Assembly: GCF_003143755.1 (NCBI RefSeq)
Contig: NZ_QFRI01000001.1
Coordinates: forward strand, 1,076,051-1,140,050
Length of the DNA: 64,000 nucleotides
DNA from: Algibacter marinivivus
GTDB lineage: Bacteria > Bacteroidota > Bacteroidia > Flavobacteriales > Flavobacteriaceae
Direction of reading: 5' to 3'
The notes beneath the pieces were generated by a model that was not told where the DNA came from, ran no database searches, and saw only the letters and a list, made by a program, of their open reading frames with translations. Position numbers and translations under genes: made by a program. Numbering within the stretch: the first letter of the stretch is position 1; the number at the start of each line of letters is the position of its first letter. Positions 16,211-24,565 of this stretch are shown piece by piece.

Positions 16211-17512
16211 TTAGTGGCTGTTAGCATGCCATTCTTCTGATGTAGGAGGAACTTCAACATCTTTCATCATTTCCTCTTTATCTCCATTATATGTTTTTGT
16301 AATTGGGTTTCCATTTCTAGTTAACCCTTTAAAAGTTCCTTTATCTACTTCATTCCAAAGCGCATATTTTGCTTTACCTTCTACTGTGAATAATCCAAAA
16401 TGCTTTTCAGAATTTCCTGGATTATCACCGCCTTTCCATGGTTCATCAAATCCTTCAAAATAAAAACATGACATTCCAGCTTCATTAGTCCAATCTCTCA
16501 TATGTTTATAATACAAAGCTTCTTTGAACTCATCGCATGCTTTAGAACCGGTAGTTCCATAATGACCTGAAGAAAAACTTGCCCAACCTGTTTCTCCAAT
16601 ATGTATAGGTTTATTAACACCAAGACTTTCCATGTATTTTTTAACATTGTCATATTGCATCATGGCATATTTTTTTGCTCTTAACATGGAAATTTCAATT
16701 TTTTCCATATCTGTTTTACCCTCTAAACCTTCTTGATTTAACCAAAACTCTGGTTGGTAATGGGTGTCATGCATAGGGTAGGTGTGCATCGAAATAAAAT
16801 CTACTGCTTTGATTAATTTGTTTAAATCTTCAACATGGTATTCATCGCCACCACCTCCCCAAGAGGCAAAATTATCTGAACTTGTAACCCATAAATCTGT
16901 AGATAGTTTTCCTTCTTTTTTTAGGTCTTGAAGGTAGTTTACCCATTTTAAAATTACCCAAGGCTCCACGTAATATGTTGCCGCCCATTTAACCATAGCT
17001 TCGTTGCCTACAGCAATTACTTTTACTATATCTGGATATTGATTAGCTAATGCAACTACTTTTTCCATTTGTGGCTTATTATCTGCACTTTCTTCATTAT
17101 GGATAGGTTCTTGATCTGTCCATGCATTTTTACAATCTATCCAAGCACCAAGCATTACATACATTTCAAAATTTGAATCTTTTTGTTTTAGCTCACTTAT
17201 GGCTTTTAAAAGATTTTCTGCTTGTGGTTTGTGTACTTTATATGTGCGAACCATTCTAACACCTAAGGCATGCAATATTTTCATGTCTTCCTTTAGTTCA
17301 TCAAGTGTTGGCTCAATACTATGATCTGCATATCTATATCCGCCATAAGACATCGCTAAATATTGAGGGTTTCCTAAAATATCTTTCACAGATAATTCTT
17401 GTTTTTCCACAACTTTATTCAAATCATTTTTTTTTGTTTTATCACAAGACAATGCCAAACCGATTACTGAAATCAGCATACAATACCTTAGCATTAATAC
17501 ATAATTCTTCAT
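16211..17512 (-). CDS. GH17-family lipoprotein beta-glucanase (pair B, copy 2)
   Basis: 433 residues with a lipoprotein signal (LALSC, Cys23) followed by basic residues (DKTKK), which points to periplasmic rather than surface exposure by the flavobacterial export-signal rule (inference). GH17-type motifs: VIAVGNEAM with E171 (acid/base) and HIGETGWASF with E308 (nucleophile). FYFEGFDEPWKGG matches the aromatic C-terminal cleft motif of the other GH17s here. It is closely related to the next upstream gene (17515-18735) but adds the signal peptide, so the same enzyme type exists on both sides of the inner membrane. The C-terminal tail KTYNGDKEEMM is shared with its paralogue and outside the core barrel. 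Confidence 0.9.
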   Translation of the reverse strand: MKNYVLMLRYCMLISVIGLALSCDKTKKNDLNKVVEKQELSVKDILGNPQYLAMSYGGYRYADHSIEPTLDELKEDMKILHALGVRMVRTYKVHKPQAENLLKAISELKQKDSNFEMYVMLGAWIDCKNAWTDQEPIHNEESADNKPQMEKVVALANQYPDIVKVIAVGNEAMVKWAATYYVEPWVILKWVNYLQDLKKEGKLSTDLWVTSSDNFASWGGGGDEYHVEDLNKLIKAVDFISMHTYPMHDTHYQPEFWLNQEGLEGKTDMEKIEISMLRAKKYAMMQYDNVKKYMESLGVNKPIHIGETGWASFSSGHYGTTGSKACDEFKEALYYKHMRDWTNEAGMSCFYFEGFDEPWKGGDNPGNSEKHFGLFTVEGKAKYALWNEVDKGTFKGLTRNGNPITKTYNGDKEEMMKDVEVPPTSEEWHANSH

Positions 17513-17514
17513 AA

Positions 17515-18735
17515 TTAAAAGTTTATAGCTGTTTCCAATCTATGCGGAGGCACAACCACGCCTGACAACAAATCTTCTTTATTACCATTGTGCGTTTTTG
17601 TAATCGGTTGTCCATCTCTAGTTAGGTTTTTAAAAACACCTTTATCAACTAAATCCCAAAGCGCATATTTTGCTTGACCTTTTAGGTTTATTAATCCAAA
17701 ATGGTTCTCAGACCCTAATGCGTTATTGGCATCCTTCCATGGTTCATCAAAAGCTTCAAAATAGAAACAAGATATTTCCTCACTGTTGGTCCACTCTCGC
17801 ATCAACTGATAATACCTGCCAGATTTATATTCATCTGCAGCTTTAGACCCGTTGGCACCATAATGTTCGTTAGAAATAGTTGCCCAACCTGTTTCGCCAA
17901 TATGAACAGGTTTATTGATACCCAATCGTCTCATATAGCTTACAACACCATCAAATTGTTGTTGTGAAAATAATAAAGCGCGTTGCATTGCAGATTCAAT
18001 TTTTTCTGAATTAGAAAGTTTAAAATCTTCTCTTGGTACTAACCAAAAATCCGGATTATAATGCGAATTATGCATGGCGTAAGTGTGCATCGAAATATAA
18101 TCTACAGCCCTTATAATATTATCTAAATCTTCAGTATGATATGCAGTATCACCTCCTCCCCAAGATGAAAAGTCATCTGAACTAGTGATCCATAAATCTT
18201 TTGATAGTTCACCTGATTTCTTTAAATCCTGTAAATACGTTACCCATTTTAAAATGACGTTAGGGCGTACAAAATAACTTGTAGCCCAATGCACCATAGC
18301 TTCATTTCCAACGGCAATTATTTTTACAATATCCGGGTATTGTTTTGCTAATACTACAGCTCTATTAATTTCTCCTTCATTTTGTTCACTCTCAACCTCA
18401 TGGTCTGGCTCTAAACCTGTCCATGCATTTTTACAATCAATCCAAGCGCCTAACATCACATACATTTCAAACTTTGAATCTTCAACTTTTAATTCAGAAA
18501 TAGCCTTTAAAATATTAGACGCTTGTTGCAATTGCACATTATAAGTGCGCAATAACCTGATTCCCATTGCAAACAATATTCTCATATCATCTTTAAGCTC
18601 ATTTATTGTTGGTTGTATATCACGCGTTTTTTTGCGATAACCACCATAAGAAATGGCTAGATAGTTAGGATTTCCTAAAATATCAGCAGCATTAATCTGC
18701 TTTTCTTTTTTTAGATTTTCGTTACTTCCTTCCAT
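17515..18735 (-). CDS. GH17-family beta-glucanase, predicted cytoplasmic (pair B, copy 1)
   Basis: 406 residues with a polar N-terminus and no signal peptide. GH17-type motifs: IIAVGNEAM with E145 and HIGETGWATI with E281. Its similarity to the lipoprotein paralogue (16211-17512) covers the whole mature protein, beginning at ADILGNP. The stop lies 2 bp before that paralogue's start, consistent with tandem duplication followed by gain or loss of the export signal. Likely action is on imported beta-1,3-gluco-oligosaccharides, perhaps trimming them for the phosphorylase encoded 28 bp upstream. It is longer than the pair A enzymes (about 310 residues), with an extra C-terminal segment and a longer loop after KNAW. 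Activity type not determinable from sequence. Confidence 0.88.
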   Translation of the reverse strand: MEGSNENLKKEKQINAADILGNPNYLAISYGGYRKKTRDIQPTINELKDDMRILFAMGIRLLRTYNVQLQQASNILKAISELKVEDSKFEMYVMLGAWIDCKNAWTGLEPDHEVESEQNEGEINRAVVLAKQYPDIVKIIAVGNEAMVHWATSYFVRPNVILKWVTYLQDLKKSGELSKDLWITSSDDFSSWGGGDTAYHTEDLDNIIRAVDYISMHTYAMHNSHYNPDFWLVPREDFKLSNSEKIESAMQRALLFSQQQFDGVVSYMRRLGINKPVHIGETGWATISNEHYGANGSKAADEYKSGRYYQLMREWTNSEEISCFYFEAFDEPWKDANNALGSENHFGLINLKGQAKYALWDLVDKGVFKNLTRDGQPITKTHNGNKEDLLSGVVVPPHRLETAINF

Positions 18736-18763
18736 TAATAATATTATTGAGAGTATATTGTTT

Positions 18764-21700
18764 TTACTTATTTATCGAAACTATAATTTTGTCCACTTCA
18801 CCCTTTCTTTCAAAAAGCGATTTAGATATTGCTTGATCTAGACTATTGTCTTCAAAAACAATTTGTCTACCATTCTTGAAAATGACTTTGATATCTTTTT
18901 TATCTGCTAATTTGTATATTATTGGCACCTGATTATATGTGAAGCACAATGAATCTACATCAAGCTGTATTTCTTGTTCCTCTTTAAGCACATTTGTAAA
19001 TTTAAATCTAGATGGTGCTTTTATAAACTCTTTAGTTTGTAATAAACTGGGTTTGAAAATTAATTTTCCATTATCAACAAAAACACCAAGTTCTCCAAAC
19101 CTACTTAATACATCTTCTTTAACCTGCCCAGTCATACCTGGTTGTTGCGCACCTTTAGTTGCTGGCGTATGTGAGTAAGGATCTGTTGGGATGGCTCCAT
19201 ATAATTCAGGAGATTTATGCACCCCGATTCCTGCGTTTATCTCGTAATAATGATCTAATAGCCTCCCTATTATCACATCATCTTCATTGTTATTTATGGC
19301 TAATAAACAATTCTCTTGAACCGCCAATAATAACTTAGATACCATGTGCCAATAAATAGAACCCAAACCTTCGTAACCAAAGAAGGTTCCCGAACGACCA
19401 GTAAAGGATTTATGATCAAAAATATCTTCAAAAATTTGAAGTAATAATGCTTCATCTTTTTTAACCAAAGACTCATAAGATTCACCCAAACTATTTAAAG
19501 CATCTTTTAAGCTATTGGCATTATTGAAGTTTCCATTAAAATGATATGCTCCGTTAACATCTTGCTCAACAACCTGTCTGTTACCATCTGCAATTAACTG
19601 CTTAAGAAGGGCAGATTGCTCAACTTTATTACCAGGGATATTATTCTTTTTATCAAATCTTGGTAAATCCTTATTTGGATATAAAATGTAACTATATTGA
19701 TCTTCTCTGAAAAGCGCACTATTTTTCAATCCATCTAACAAACTCAAGGCTTGAGTAGGAGAGAGGTAACCAGCACTTAATGCAGCAACCTGTCCTTCTA
19801 GCATTTCAGATAAATAGGAAATAGAAACCTCATTTTCGTTTTCAACAGTCATCAAGTTATAAGCGTGATACATATTATCTTTACGCTTATTAGCATCAAT
19901 ACTATGTTCCAAATATGATTTGGTAACTGCAATAAAACGAGATACATCTGCTAAACTTAACTCAGATTTAGAGTTTGAAAAACCACTATTATAAATTGTT
20001 TCTCTATAGTCACTTCCTGCTTTACCAAGTCCGTCTAAAACTGTTTTACGGTCTTTATCAGAAATATTTCCTGATAAAATAGATGCATTATTTTCAAGTG
20101 TTTCTGAAATTTTATTGAAAAATGTATTCAATTCCTCAGAAACTTTTACAGATTTTGTGTCTGACTTTAAAACAACACCTTCAAAGAAATTTAAGAATCT
20201 ATAGATGTAATAAAGCGTTACCATAGACACTCCATTGCCTACTAAAGCATTGTTGGCATCGTTCCATTCTGGACGTTGCGTATTTAACCAAATACCACCT
20301 TCTGGTATAAAATTTGAAACTTTAGAAAGCACCGTAGCTAATAATTTTTCAATAAAATTTACTCTATAAATATTTGAATCCTTATCAAGTAATAAAGCCC
20401 CGTCTGCACCTAAAACATCTCTACGTTTATTAATGGTTTCATCTAACTTGTAATTAAAATCTATAGTGTCTTTTGGATTTTTAAGTGTATCAGCATAACT
20501 TTTAATAACATAGGGCACGTTTGCATACACAAAAATATCTTGATCAAATCGTTTCTCTAATGTGCCAGGGTAGTAGTCTTCAATAAACTCTAAGAATTTT
20601 AATAGGTAAATTATTTGATGATCTCCCCAATAGCCAATGTAAGACCAAGGGTCATTCTCTTCAATAACCTCCCAATCAAAACCTCCTTTTGTTACACGGT
20701 ATGGGTTATAACCTTCAAAAGTTGTAGCATTTAAAAACTTATGAATCATCCCTTCAATGTACTCCGGGTAAGAGTGCGCTAAAGCTTCCCAGTTTTGGAA
20801 AATATCACGCCAGTTTCCTTCGTAATCTAGAATTTTAGAACCATCAACTTCACTTCTTGTATTGATTGAAAACTTATTCCAAGGTCTACTTGGATCTCCA
20901 TGTCTTCTACTGAATTTTAATGGTAAGTATTCGAAGCATAAACGTTGAAAATCTTTATCATCATCATTTTCAGCAAGACTTTTAATATCTTCTAGTGTAA
21001 AAGTATCTTGTAAATTATTTAAAACAGATGTCTTTTCCTTAAACACATCTTTATTCGCTTTTGAAATATATTTTAAGAAATCTGACTTCTCTATAGTATA
21101 ACCATCATCAAAAATACCACCACGCATAATATTGAATAGCGTATTAGAGAAATGCCTCATATTTGTTAAAGGATCTTCAGTGAGTTGTAAACCATCTGAA
21201 GCCCCAGTTAAATCTATTAAATTTCTTGTTCCAAAATCGATGTCTTTTTGAACTAGACCCTCTAAATCAGATTCTTTTTTGATGATTTCTGAAATGTAAA
21301 CCACATCTGAAATAGATTGATTTACATTAGCAACAAACATCCAATTCTCTTCTGCTTTAACATTCAACTGTATGGTTGAAGATATGAAGTAAGCTCCTTT
21401 TTCAGCTTTCATATCTGCTTCTTGTGAAATGTTTAGACCTCTTCTAAAATTATCTAACTGTAAAGATGAAATTAAATACGTTGGATTATTCAATCCAGAA
21501 GACCAAACAATATTTGATTTTAAAGCTTCACTAGGCTCAGCTTTATCAACAATAACAGCGCTTAACGCATAAATACCTAAACCGACATCTTCTTGTAATT
21601 CGCTCTTCTTATAGGCATCTACAAGGTTACTTCTTCCGTTTTGTAAATCTGAAGTTACTGTAGCTGGTAAAATATTTTGTAAACCGTCTAGAACTAAAAC

Positions 21701-22210
21701 CTCAACTTTATCATCAGAATTATTGATTAATGTTGAACTTTTTACAAACCCAAATTGATTACTAGAACTCCATTGATATCTAAAAGTTAATCCTAAGTCA
21801 AGATTGTTTTCTTCAAAAACAACCTTATTCCCATATCTGTTTTTATAAAGATTACTTTGCGTATTGTAGATACCTATTTGACGAATAGAAAATGGCTCCC
21901 ATAAGTGTGTTTTTCCATTTTTATTCACTTGAAAAATAGCTTTGCTACCTGTATTTTCAGCCATTTCAGTAATCTTATCATCGGTATAATATGGAAACAA
22001 TGAAAACTCTGCATTCTTCCGTCCAGCAGTTAAGCCGCCATTACTTGAAATAAACATCCAGTGATTAGAATCACTAACGATGCTCATGAAAAATGGACGC
22101 ATCTTATCGCTATTAGATATTTTATAATAGGTTTCGTTGTTGAAAGTAACTAAGCCTCCTTCAATATCGTTTGTTCTGTTTGAAACTTTCTGTGCTTCTG
22201 TAGTAATCAT
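18764..22210 (-). CDS. Cytoplasmic beta-1,3-glucan/oligosaccharide phosphorylase, GH149 (or GH161) type
   Basis: 1,148 residues with no export signal. The length and architecture fit the GH94-like beta-glucan phosphorylases: an N-terminal beta-sandwich (about 20-310), a linker, and an (alpha/alpha)6 barrel (about 345-1050) with SYIGYWGDHQ (about 523-531), PEWNDANNALVG (about 647-658; D651 is the likely general acid by analogy with GH94) and a GFxGRSGTFFGYEGLG-like phosphate-site region. It would split beta-1,3-gluco-oligosaccharides with phosphate to give glucose-1-phosphate, saving ATP. GH149 is known from laminarin loci of marine Bacteroidota; GH161 is the main alternative. It follows the GH16 lipoprotein after a 73-bp gap that holds a hairpin. 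It pairs functionally with the cytosolic GH17s and with GlgC (61314-62576). Confidence 0.85.
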   Translation of the reverse strand: MITTEAQKVSNRTNDIEGGLVTFNNETYYKISNSDKMRPFFMSIVSDSNHWMFISSNGGLTAGRKNAEFSLFPYYTDDKITEMAENTGSKAIFQVNKNGKTHLWEPFSIRQIGIYNTQSNLYKNRYGNKVVFEENNLDLGLTFRYQWSSSNQFGFVKSSTLINNSDDKVEVLVLDGLQNILPATVTSDLQNGRSNLVDAYKKSELQEDVGLGIYALSAVIVDKAEPSEALKSNIVWSSGLNNPTYLISSLQLDNFRRGLNISQEADMKAEKGAYFISSTIQLNVKAEENWMFVANVNQSISDVVYISEIIKKESDLEGLVQKDIDFGTRNLIDLTGASDGLQLTEDPLTNMRHFSNTLFNIMRGGIFDDGYTIEKSDFLKYISKANKDVFKEKTSVLNNLQDTFTLEDIKSLAENDDDKDFQRLCFEYLPLKFSRRHGDPSRPWNKFSINTRSEVDGSKILDYEGNWRDIFQNWEALAHSYPEYIEGMIHKFLNATTFEGYNPYRVTKGGFDWEVIEENDPWSYIGYWGDHQIIYLLKFLEFIEDYYPGTLEKRFDQDIFVYANVPYVIKSYADTLKNPKDTIDFNYKLDETINKRRDVLGADGALLLDKDSNIYRVNFIEKLLATVLSKVSNFIPEGGIWLNTQRPEWNDANNALVGNGVSMVTLYYIYRFLNFFEGVVLKSDTKSVKVSEELNTFFNKISETLENNASILSGNISDKDRKTVLDGLGKAGSDYRETIYNSGFSNSKSELSLADVSRFIAVTKSYLEHSIDANKRKDNMYHAYNLMTVENENEVSISYLSEMLEGQVAALSAGYLSPTQALSLLDGLKNSALFREDQYSYILYPNKDLPRFDKKNNIPGNKVEQSALLKQLIADGNRQVVEQDVNGAYHFNGNFNNANSLKDALNSLGESYESLVKKDEALLLQIFEDIFDHKSFTGRSGTFFGYEGLGSIYWHMVSKLLLAVQENCLLAINNNEDDVIIGRLLDHYYEINAGIGVHKSPELYGAIPTDPYSHTPATKGAQQPGMTGQVKEDVLSRFGELGVFVDNGKLIFKPSLLQTKEFIKAPSRFKFTNVLKEEQEIQLDVDSLCFTYNQVPIIYKLADKKDIKVIFKNGRQIVFEDNSLDQAISKSLFERKGEVDKIIVSINK

Positions 22211-22236
22211 AGTTTGGTAATAATCTGTAAACTTTT

Positions 22237-22272
22237 AAAGATTAGCCTCGGTTTGTTATGAGGCTAATCTTT
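22237..22272 (-). terminator. Strong hairpin between GH16 lipoprotein and phosphorylase genes
   Basis: A perfect 13-bp stem (22237-22249 with 22260-22272, loop of 10) lies in the 73-bp gap. On the minus strand the only T-run is the stem end (CTTT) followed by AAAAGT, so it is a weak terminator at best. It may serve as an RNA processing or stabilising site, or as partial attenuation, lowering the phosphorylase relative to the surface genes. Confidence 0.65.
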
Positions 22273-22283
22273 AATTAAAAAAA

Positions 22284-23129
22284 TTATAGTTCTTTGTAAA
22301 CTCTTACGTAGTCAACTTCCATTGTTTGTGGAAACGGAGTACTGCTTGTTGGAAAACCAACAAGGTTTCCGCCTACAGCTACATTAAGAATTATGTGAAA
22401 AGGCTCATTAAACACCCACTCTTCAACATCTCCTGGAGTAATACGTTGGTATAAATTATCATCAACATAAAAATCTAAATAATCAACACCCCATTCTATA
22501 GCGAACAAGTGGAAACCACCATCAAACCTGTCATTAGCATAGCCAAATGTTTTTCCAATACCTCCAGTGCCAAAATTACCTGGACCGTGTATCGTTCCAG
22601 AAATTATATTTGGGCGTTGCCCCACTAATTCCATAATATCAATTTCACCACATTGTGGCCAACCGATAGTTTCAACACTATCTCCTAATAACCAAAACGC
22701 AGGCCATATTCCTGCACCAGATGGTGTTTTTATTCTAGCTTCAAAACGTCCATAGGTTTCACTAAATAAACCTAGCGTTTTAACACGCGCCGAAGTAAAT
22801 GCATCATAGCCATTCATTGGTATTTTTTGAGCAATTATTTTAAGAACTCCATCTTCAGAAATTACATTATCAGCGATGTTAGTGTATTCTTGTAACTCAT
22901 TATTACCCCAACCACCAGCACCAAGGTCATAAGTCCAATTAGCATCGTTTAACGTGCCTGTTTCATTAAACTCATCTGACCATAATAATTGCCATGTTGT
23001 TCCTTTTGGTCCATCATCATTCTCCTCACAACTCGAAAACGAAACAAGTAAAACGGTAAGCAAAAGACTTTTTAATAACGTAATGTTACTAATTGCTTTT
23101 TGTGATTTTATTTTAAATTGATTTAACAT
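22284..23129 (-). CDS. GH16 laminarinase lipoprotein
   Basis: 281 residues. The lipoprotein signal ends FSSC (Cys34), followed by the acidic EENDDG, a pattern linked to surface display in Flavobacteriia. The GH16 fold covers about 45-280, with LLWSDEF at the start, GAGGWGNNELQEY near 70-82, active-site GEIDIMELVG (E162 nucleophile, D164, E167 acid/base) and terminal MEVDYVRVYKEL. It is a minimal single-domain enzyme, unlike the modular GH16 at 2968-5586, and lies in the operon 16 bp after the modular surface lipoprotein. The likely role is initial endo-cleavage of laminarin at the cell surface beside SusCD. Substrate is inferred from subfamily-like motifs and context. Confidence 0.94.
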   Translation of the reverse strand: MLNQFKIKSQKAISNITLLKSLLLTVLLVSFSSCEENDDGPKGTTWQLLWSDEFNETGTLNDANWTYDLGAGGWGNNELQEYTNIADNVISEDGVLKIIAQKIPMNGYDAFTSARVKTLGLFSETYGRFEARIKTPSGAGIWPAFWLLGDSVETIGWPQCGEIDIMELVGQRPNIISGTIHGPGNFGTGGIGKTFGYANDRFDGGFHLFAIEWGVDYLDFYVDDNLYQRITPGDVEEWVFNEPFHIILNVAVGGNLVGFPTSSTPFPQTMEVDYVRVYKEL

Positions 23130-23145
23130 ATTTTCTTTTTTTTAA

Positions 23146-24561
23146 TTAATAAAAGTAGAGGTTATCTAAGTAGAAATTAGTTAAGGTACTTCCTACGTTA
23201 TCCCAGATAATAAAACCAAGACTATCTCTATTTGTAGAACCTAAAGGAATATCGAAACTATTCCATTCTCCAGCAGTAAAAGAAGTAAAGGTCATTCCAA
23301 TTTCTGAATCGTCACCACCACCATCAGCACCATCAGCACCAAAATCTCTTAATACAACATTTAATTGTGCTCCAGCAACATCCCCAGGGATAAATAAATC
23401 AAAATGAAAATTAGATTGAGCAGAAGCATCAAGAACACCTTCGGTTAGTGTATTTCCAACAAAATTAAAATCCACATAGTTTATAATATCATCTCCTGTT
23501 ACACTAAAATCAGCATTAGTAGTAGTTTGCCAAGGTTCCCAATACAAATTGTTTCTATACCCCGCTACGTTTGTGTAAGCATTACTAAATAATGATATTA
23601 CACCTGCGGCATCTTGAGAAGGAGTAGGTGCAAACAAAAAGTCGCCTAAAGATTCTACTGTTAAAGTTCCTTGCCCTTTCTTGCCATCTAAAGTTGGTGT
23701 TAAAACAGTAGTTCCTGCACCACTTACATAAATAGAGCCTAAATTATCTCCTGATACTACATTAAGTTCTGAAGGTATATAGTCAAAATAAGATGTTGTT
23801 AAATCTAGTGCTTGATGCGACCCATCAGGTAAACTATAAAGTGCACTTACACCAGAAACAGGAATATCAACACCAGTAAAACCAGATGTTGTCTCATCAC
23901 TACCATTGAATATTTTAGACTCAACTTGTAATAGTGTTCCTAAATTTTCAAACTGTAATTCATCTATCCAAAATGTGTAACCGACACCTTCTTCTGCATC
24001 TTCAAAATAATAAAACAAACCTTGTTCTCCTTTTAATTTAGAGCCATCAGGAATTGGAATGTAATATTTTTTCCAATTTGAATTGACTTTTACATTTTTT
24101 AATGAAACTCTAAATTGATCTCCTTGTTCAGGGTTTAAACCAAATCCAACCTCGTTTATTTCGGCTGATATAGAAGATTTAGCCCAAAACGTTAAAGCAT
24201 CATAATCTGATAAATCTCGTCCTCCGGCATAAAATGATGAACCATCTGGATTTTGACCCCCTGTAAAGAAATTACCACCAGCAAAACTTCCTGTTTCTCC
24301 TTCTGCAGGCACAGAAAAACGCATAGATGCGGTTCCTTTATAAGTTACATCATTATCTACTTGAAAGTTGAAAATGTCACCAAAAGCTTGAAACTGCATA
24401 CCTCCACTAAATCCATCAAGAAACACTTCGGAAGTGTTTGAAAAAGATGCGGGTACAGCATCATCTGAAATCTCTCTCTCACAGCTAAAAACTGTGATAA
24501 AAACCAAACCTAAAAGGTAAATTGGTTTTACGTAATTGTTTTTTATGTTTTTCATTTTCAT
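23146..24561 (-). CDS. Modular surface glycan-binding lipoprotein
   Basis: 471 residues from the start chosen at 24561 (MKMKN). A longer frame to 24591 would overlap the upstream gene, whose stop is at 24566; 24555 is another possible start. The lipoprotein signal ends VFSC and is followed by EREISDD, acidic and so probably surface exposed. Modules, numbered from the 24591 frame: a CBM-like beta-sandwich (about 55-218, ending FWIDELQFENLG), a bacterial Ig-like domain (about 222-313, ends GQGTLTVESLG), and a C-terminal beta-rich module (about 325-481) with AY, FHFDLF and DNLYFY signatures. That last module is also found in the secreted GH16 and the multi-CBM protein. No catalytic motif is visible. 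It fits a SusE/F-like surface glycan-binding protein. Confidence 0.85.
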   Translation of the reverse strand: MKMKNIKNNYVKPIYLLGLVFITVFSCEREISDDAVPASFSNTSEVFLDGFSGGMQFQAFGDIFNFQVDNDVTYKGTASMRFSVPAEGETGSFAGGNFFTGGQNPDGSSFYAGGRDLSDYDALTFWAKSSISAEINEVGFGLNPEQGDQFRVSLKNVKVNSNWKKYYIPIPDGSKLKGEQGLFYYFEDAEEGVGYTFWIDELQFENLGTLLQVESKIFNGSDETTSGFTGVDIPVSGVSALYSLPDGSHQALDLTTSYFDYIPSELNVVSGDNLGSIYVSGAGTTVLTPTLDGKKGQGTLTVESLGDFLFAPTPSQDAAGVISLFSNAYTNVAGYRNNLYWEPWQTTTNADFSVTGDDIINYVDFNFVGNTLTEGVLDASAQSNFHFDLFIPGDVAGAQLNVVLRDFGADGADGGGDDSEIGMTFTSFTAGEWNSFDIPLGSTNRDSLGFIIWDNVGSTLTNFYLDNLYFY

Positions 24562-24565
24562 AGTT

